From Rubripirellula sp. (lineage in GTDB: Bacteria; Planctomycetota; Planctomycetia; Pirellulales; Pirellulaceae), in assembly GCA_012270065.1 (NCBI GenBank), contig JAAXJB010000112.1:24504-88503 (forward strand): a stretch of DNA of 64,000 bases. Reading direction: 5' to 3'. Of the stretch, positions 61,890-64,000 are shown piece after piece. Every line of letters starts with the position of its first letter. Within the stretch, counting starts at the first letter, position 1. A program made the translations under genes and the position numbers. The notes beneath the pieces were generated by a model. It was not told where the DNA came from, did not search any database, and saw nothing but the letters and a program-made list of their open reading frames with translations.

Positions 61890-63844
61890 CTCACATGATT
61901 CGCAACCAGATATCAAGCGGCATTTCGCTGCTGACGCTCGCCATCATTTTCATTGCAACGGCAAGCACGACCCACGCGGACACCGAGTACCGGAAGGCAA
62001 TGGCCAAGGCGGTACGCAACACGGCCAATCGCGTTCTACCCTCAGTGGTTGCGATCGAGATTGTTGGCACGGTACAGGGCGCGGCCGGTGAGATTGAGCA
62101 GGATGCACCAACATCGGGCGTCATCGTTGACGCGGATGGCTTTGTGATCGCATCGAGCATCGTGGTCAGCAAAACTGCCGCAAGCATTCTGGTCGTGCTT
62201 TCGGATGGATCCCGCCATGCTGCCAAGGTGGTGGCACGTGACTATCACCGCGATCTGGTTCTCCTCAAAATCGAAACAACCAAAAAGTTGACTGCCGTTG
62301 ATTTCCCGGAAAAGCTGGATCTCCGGATTGGGAAGACTACCGTTGCGGTCGGGCGCTTTGGCAACGGTGCTTCACCCATCATCAGTCGCGGCGTACTCAG
62401 TGGAGTGGAAAGACTCGACGGAATCGCCTTGCAGACCGACGCCCGTGTTTCACCGGCATTTTACGGTGGCCCCTTGATGGATCTCTACGGAAACGTTTTG
62501 GGAATCCTGATTCCTGCAGTCGCGGGTGGTGCTGGTTCAGACCCAACGGGCTGGTACGACTCGGGCATAGCATTCGCGATTCCCAGTGATGTGATCCAGT
62601 CAAAACTGGACAGGCTGAAATCCGGAACAGATATCAAACGCGGCCTGATTGGCATCGCATCGAAGACCAAAGACCCCTACGACGACGGCACAGGAATCTC
62701 CGCCGTCCGAAAGCGATCACCTGCCGAGTCTGCCGGGATCAAAGCAGGAGATGAGGTCATTGAGATTGCTGGACGCAAAGTCAAACGCCATCAGGAAATC
62801 AAGCAGGCACTGGGTAGATTCGACGCTGGCGAATCAATTCGCATCAAACTGCGTCGTGATGGCAAAGAAATTGATGTCACGACCCAATTGGCCGAGACGA
62901 TTCCACCACTGCAACCACAGCGTCTGGGCGTGCTCGCCCGTGAACAGACGCGTGAGAACGAGCAGGTCGGAGTGATCGTTGATGGCGTCCTTCCAGAAAC
63001 ACCAGCCGACGGAAAAATCGAAGCCGGTGACGAACTGTTGAAGTTCGGCGATGCGAAAATCAGCAGTCTCAATGCACTCCGCAGTCTGTTGATGTCCGCT
63101 GAACCAGAGACAGCGGTTGAAGTGACAATTTCACGAGCAGGTACAGAACAGCAAATCAAAATTACACCTTCCACCATCACAGGTCCGCTACTGAAACAGG
63201 TTCCACCGGCGTGGTCCAATGAGCAGAAAACTGCCGAGTGGTACACAGAAGAAATCAAATTGCCCGATGCTGGAAACTCCGCTGCATTTCTGGCCACCAA
63301 ACCTGAAAACTCGCTACCGGACCAGGGCTTGCTCGTCCTGCTTCTGAATCCAAGCGAAGGTTCGCCAATCGACGTACTTGCCAAGTGGCGTGATGCGGCC
63401 GTTGAAACAGGAGTAGCCATTTGTGCAGTTGCGCCAGAAGACACTCGAAGGTGGCAACCCAAGGAAATCAACGCCATCGGCAACTTTGCCGCTGCCGTGA
63501 TGAAAAAAACCACAGTCAATCCGATGGCAGTCGCAGTTGCAGCACCAGGAGCGATTTCCGGCACGGGAGCAGAAGCAGCCGATTCGATGGCGCTTGCGGT
63601 CGCGGTCTCGCAGAGTGCAACATTCGCGGGTGTGTCGGTTTCACCTGCGACACGTAGCCCAGCAATGCGTGTCAAAGAGAACAATCCATCTTCATCGCTG
63701 CAGGTGCTCCTTCCTGTCTCTTCGGAAAAGGAACTCCCGCGTTGGAGTGTTTCCATCCAACAAGCGGGCTACCCCGTTGTCCGTGGTGGGGAAACCGATG
63801 CCCGAACCCTGTTGAACTGGGTGCGGTCACTGCAGGCCTTTTAG
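61886..63844 (+). CDS. HtrA-like pseudoprotease with two PDZ domains
   Basis: A 652-residue exported protein, start GTG overlapping the previous stop (GTGA). The protease-like fold has DADGFVIASSIVVSK where the catalytic His is replaced by Ile, RDLVLLKI where the Asp is retained, and VSPAFYGGPLMDLYG where the catalytic Ser is replaced by Tyr. Two PDZ domains follow (RKRSPAESAGIKAGDEVIEIAGRKV and VLPETPADGKIEAGDELLKFGDAKI), then a C-terminal region of about 220 residues of unknown fold. With two of three catalytic residues missing it is likely inactive as a protease and may bind the active paralogue or its substrates. Confidence 0.88.
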   Translation: MTHMIRNQISSGISLLTLAIIFIATASTTHADTEYRKAMAKAVRNTANRVLPSVVAIEIVGTVQGAAGEIEQDAPTSGVIVDADGFVIASSIVVSKTAASILVVLSDGSRHAAKVVARDYHRDLVLLKIETTKKLTAVDFPEKLDLRIGKTTVAVGRFGNGASPIISRGVLSGVERLDGIALQTDARVSPAFYGGPLMDLYGNVLGILIPAVAGGAGSDPTGWYDSGIAFAIPSDVIQSKLDRLKSGTDIKRGLIGIASKTKDPYDDGTGISAVRKRSPAESAGIKAGDEVIEIAGRKVKRHQEIKQALGRFDAGESIRIKLRRDGKEIDVTTQLAETIPPLQPQRLGVLAREQTRENEQVGVIVDGVLPETPADGKIEAGDELLKFGDAKISSLNALRSLLMSAEPETAVEVTISRAGTEQQIKITPSTITGPLLKQVPPAWSNEQKTAEWYTEEIKLPDAGNSAAFLATKPENSLPDQGLLVLLLNPSEGSPIDVLAKWRDAAVETGVAICAVAPEDTRRWQPKEINAIGNFAAAVMKKTTVNPMAVAVAAPGAISGTGAEAADSMALAVAVSQSATFAGVSVSPATRSPAMRVKENNPSSSLQVLLPVSSEKELPRWSVSIQQAGYPVVRGGETDARTLLNWVRSLQAF

Positions 63845-63950
63845 GCACTCTTCAGGGCGTCAGCGATTGCCGCAAAGAAGTCAGCAGAGCACTGCGAACC
63901 GCTGCCCGTTCTTTGCCTGGTCACTTGCCTTGAAGGCACCGTCCCCCAAA
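63845..63950. other. Intergenic region at window end
   Basis: The 106 bases after the third HtrA-like gene hold no gene and no clear terminator; the repeat that follows runs out of the window. Confidence 0.4.
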
Positions 63951-64000
63951 AGTGCACTCCAGCACAGTGCACTCCAGCACAGTGCACTCCAGCACAGTGC
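63951..64000. repeat. Tandem 15-bp repeat running out of the window
   Basis: AGTGCACTCCAGCAC is present in three exact copies (63951-63995) plus the first five bases of a fourth at the window edge. The array continues to the right by an unknown length. Like the repeats near 48.1, 50.2 and 53.6 kb it is intergenic. Confidence 0.92.

Overview
The window reads as the chromosome of a planctomycete, most likely of the Rhodopirellula/Pirellula side of the phylum. The evidence is three secreted sulfatases of different types, two cell-surface proteins that begin with the planctomycete LEDRNLLA / LERRELLA type N-terminal motif, GEVED and dockerin-like domains, many lipoproteins, frequent GTG/TTG starts, and several small proteins whose pattern I associate only with this phylum. 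Base composition is in the mid-50s GC by eye. I see no prophage, insertion sequence, CRISPR array or rRNA. The only tRNA found is tRNA-Val(UAC).

Layout. 0-8 kb: a 5'-truncated HAD hydrolase, a minus-strand group with a parvulin-type isomerase and lipoproteins, a PAP2-family membrane protein with an altered active-site motif, a YbgC-like thioesterase and a sulfatase. 8.5-13.4 kb: a 1638-residue multidomain surface protein. 13.6-20.2 kb: an operon of TPR protein, TolQ/ExbB, TolR/ExbD, a membrane-anchored alpha/alpha-toroid protein and QueG, all but one junction overlapping by 4 bases. 20-28.5 kb: a class V aminotransferase, a hybrid histidine kinase, an iduronate-sulfatase-like enzyme, and a kinase / sigma-54 activator pair. 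28.5-33.9 kb: small genes, rpsU, tRNA-Val with a terminator, uridine kinase, a glutamine amidotransferase-like protein and gene-poor DNA.

33.9-41.9 kb holds the most interesting locus: eight same-strand genes in order SPFH-GYF_2, SpeD-like AdoMet decarboxylase, double DUF4178 zinc-ribbon protein, small Gly-rich membrane protein, DUF350 protein, membrane-embedded SpeE-like aminopropyltransferase, Tat/lipoprotein FAD amine-oxidase-like protein and a His-containing polytopic membrane protein. Six of the seven junctions overlap or are 23 bases or less. It looks like a membrane-located polyamine-type modification or envelope-stress system. 42-54.6 kb: an RTX/PKD surface protein, an ABC exporter, argJ, a third sulfatase, a hyperacidic protein, an LpoB/COG3014 lipoprotein pair and an exported intradiol dioxygenase. 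55-63.8 kb: arginine decarboxylase (speA), an NPCBM-like secreted protein, and an operon of one intact HtrA protease plus two HtrA-like proteins that have lost catalytic residues.

Intergenic DNA repeatedly carries short tandem repeats with 15-17 base units (near 48.1, 50.2, 53.6 and 63.95 kb, with two-copy versions near 4.3 and 44.4 kb). All domain names come from reading motifs in the translations; no database search was possible.
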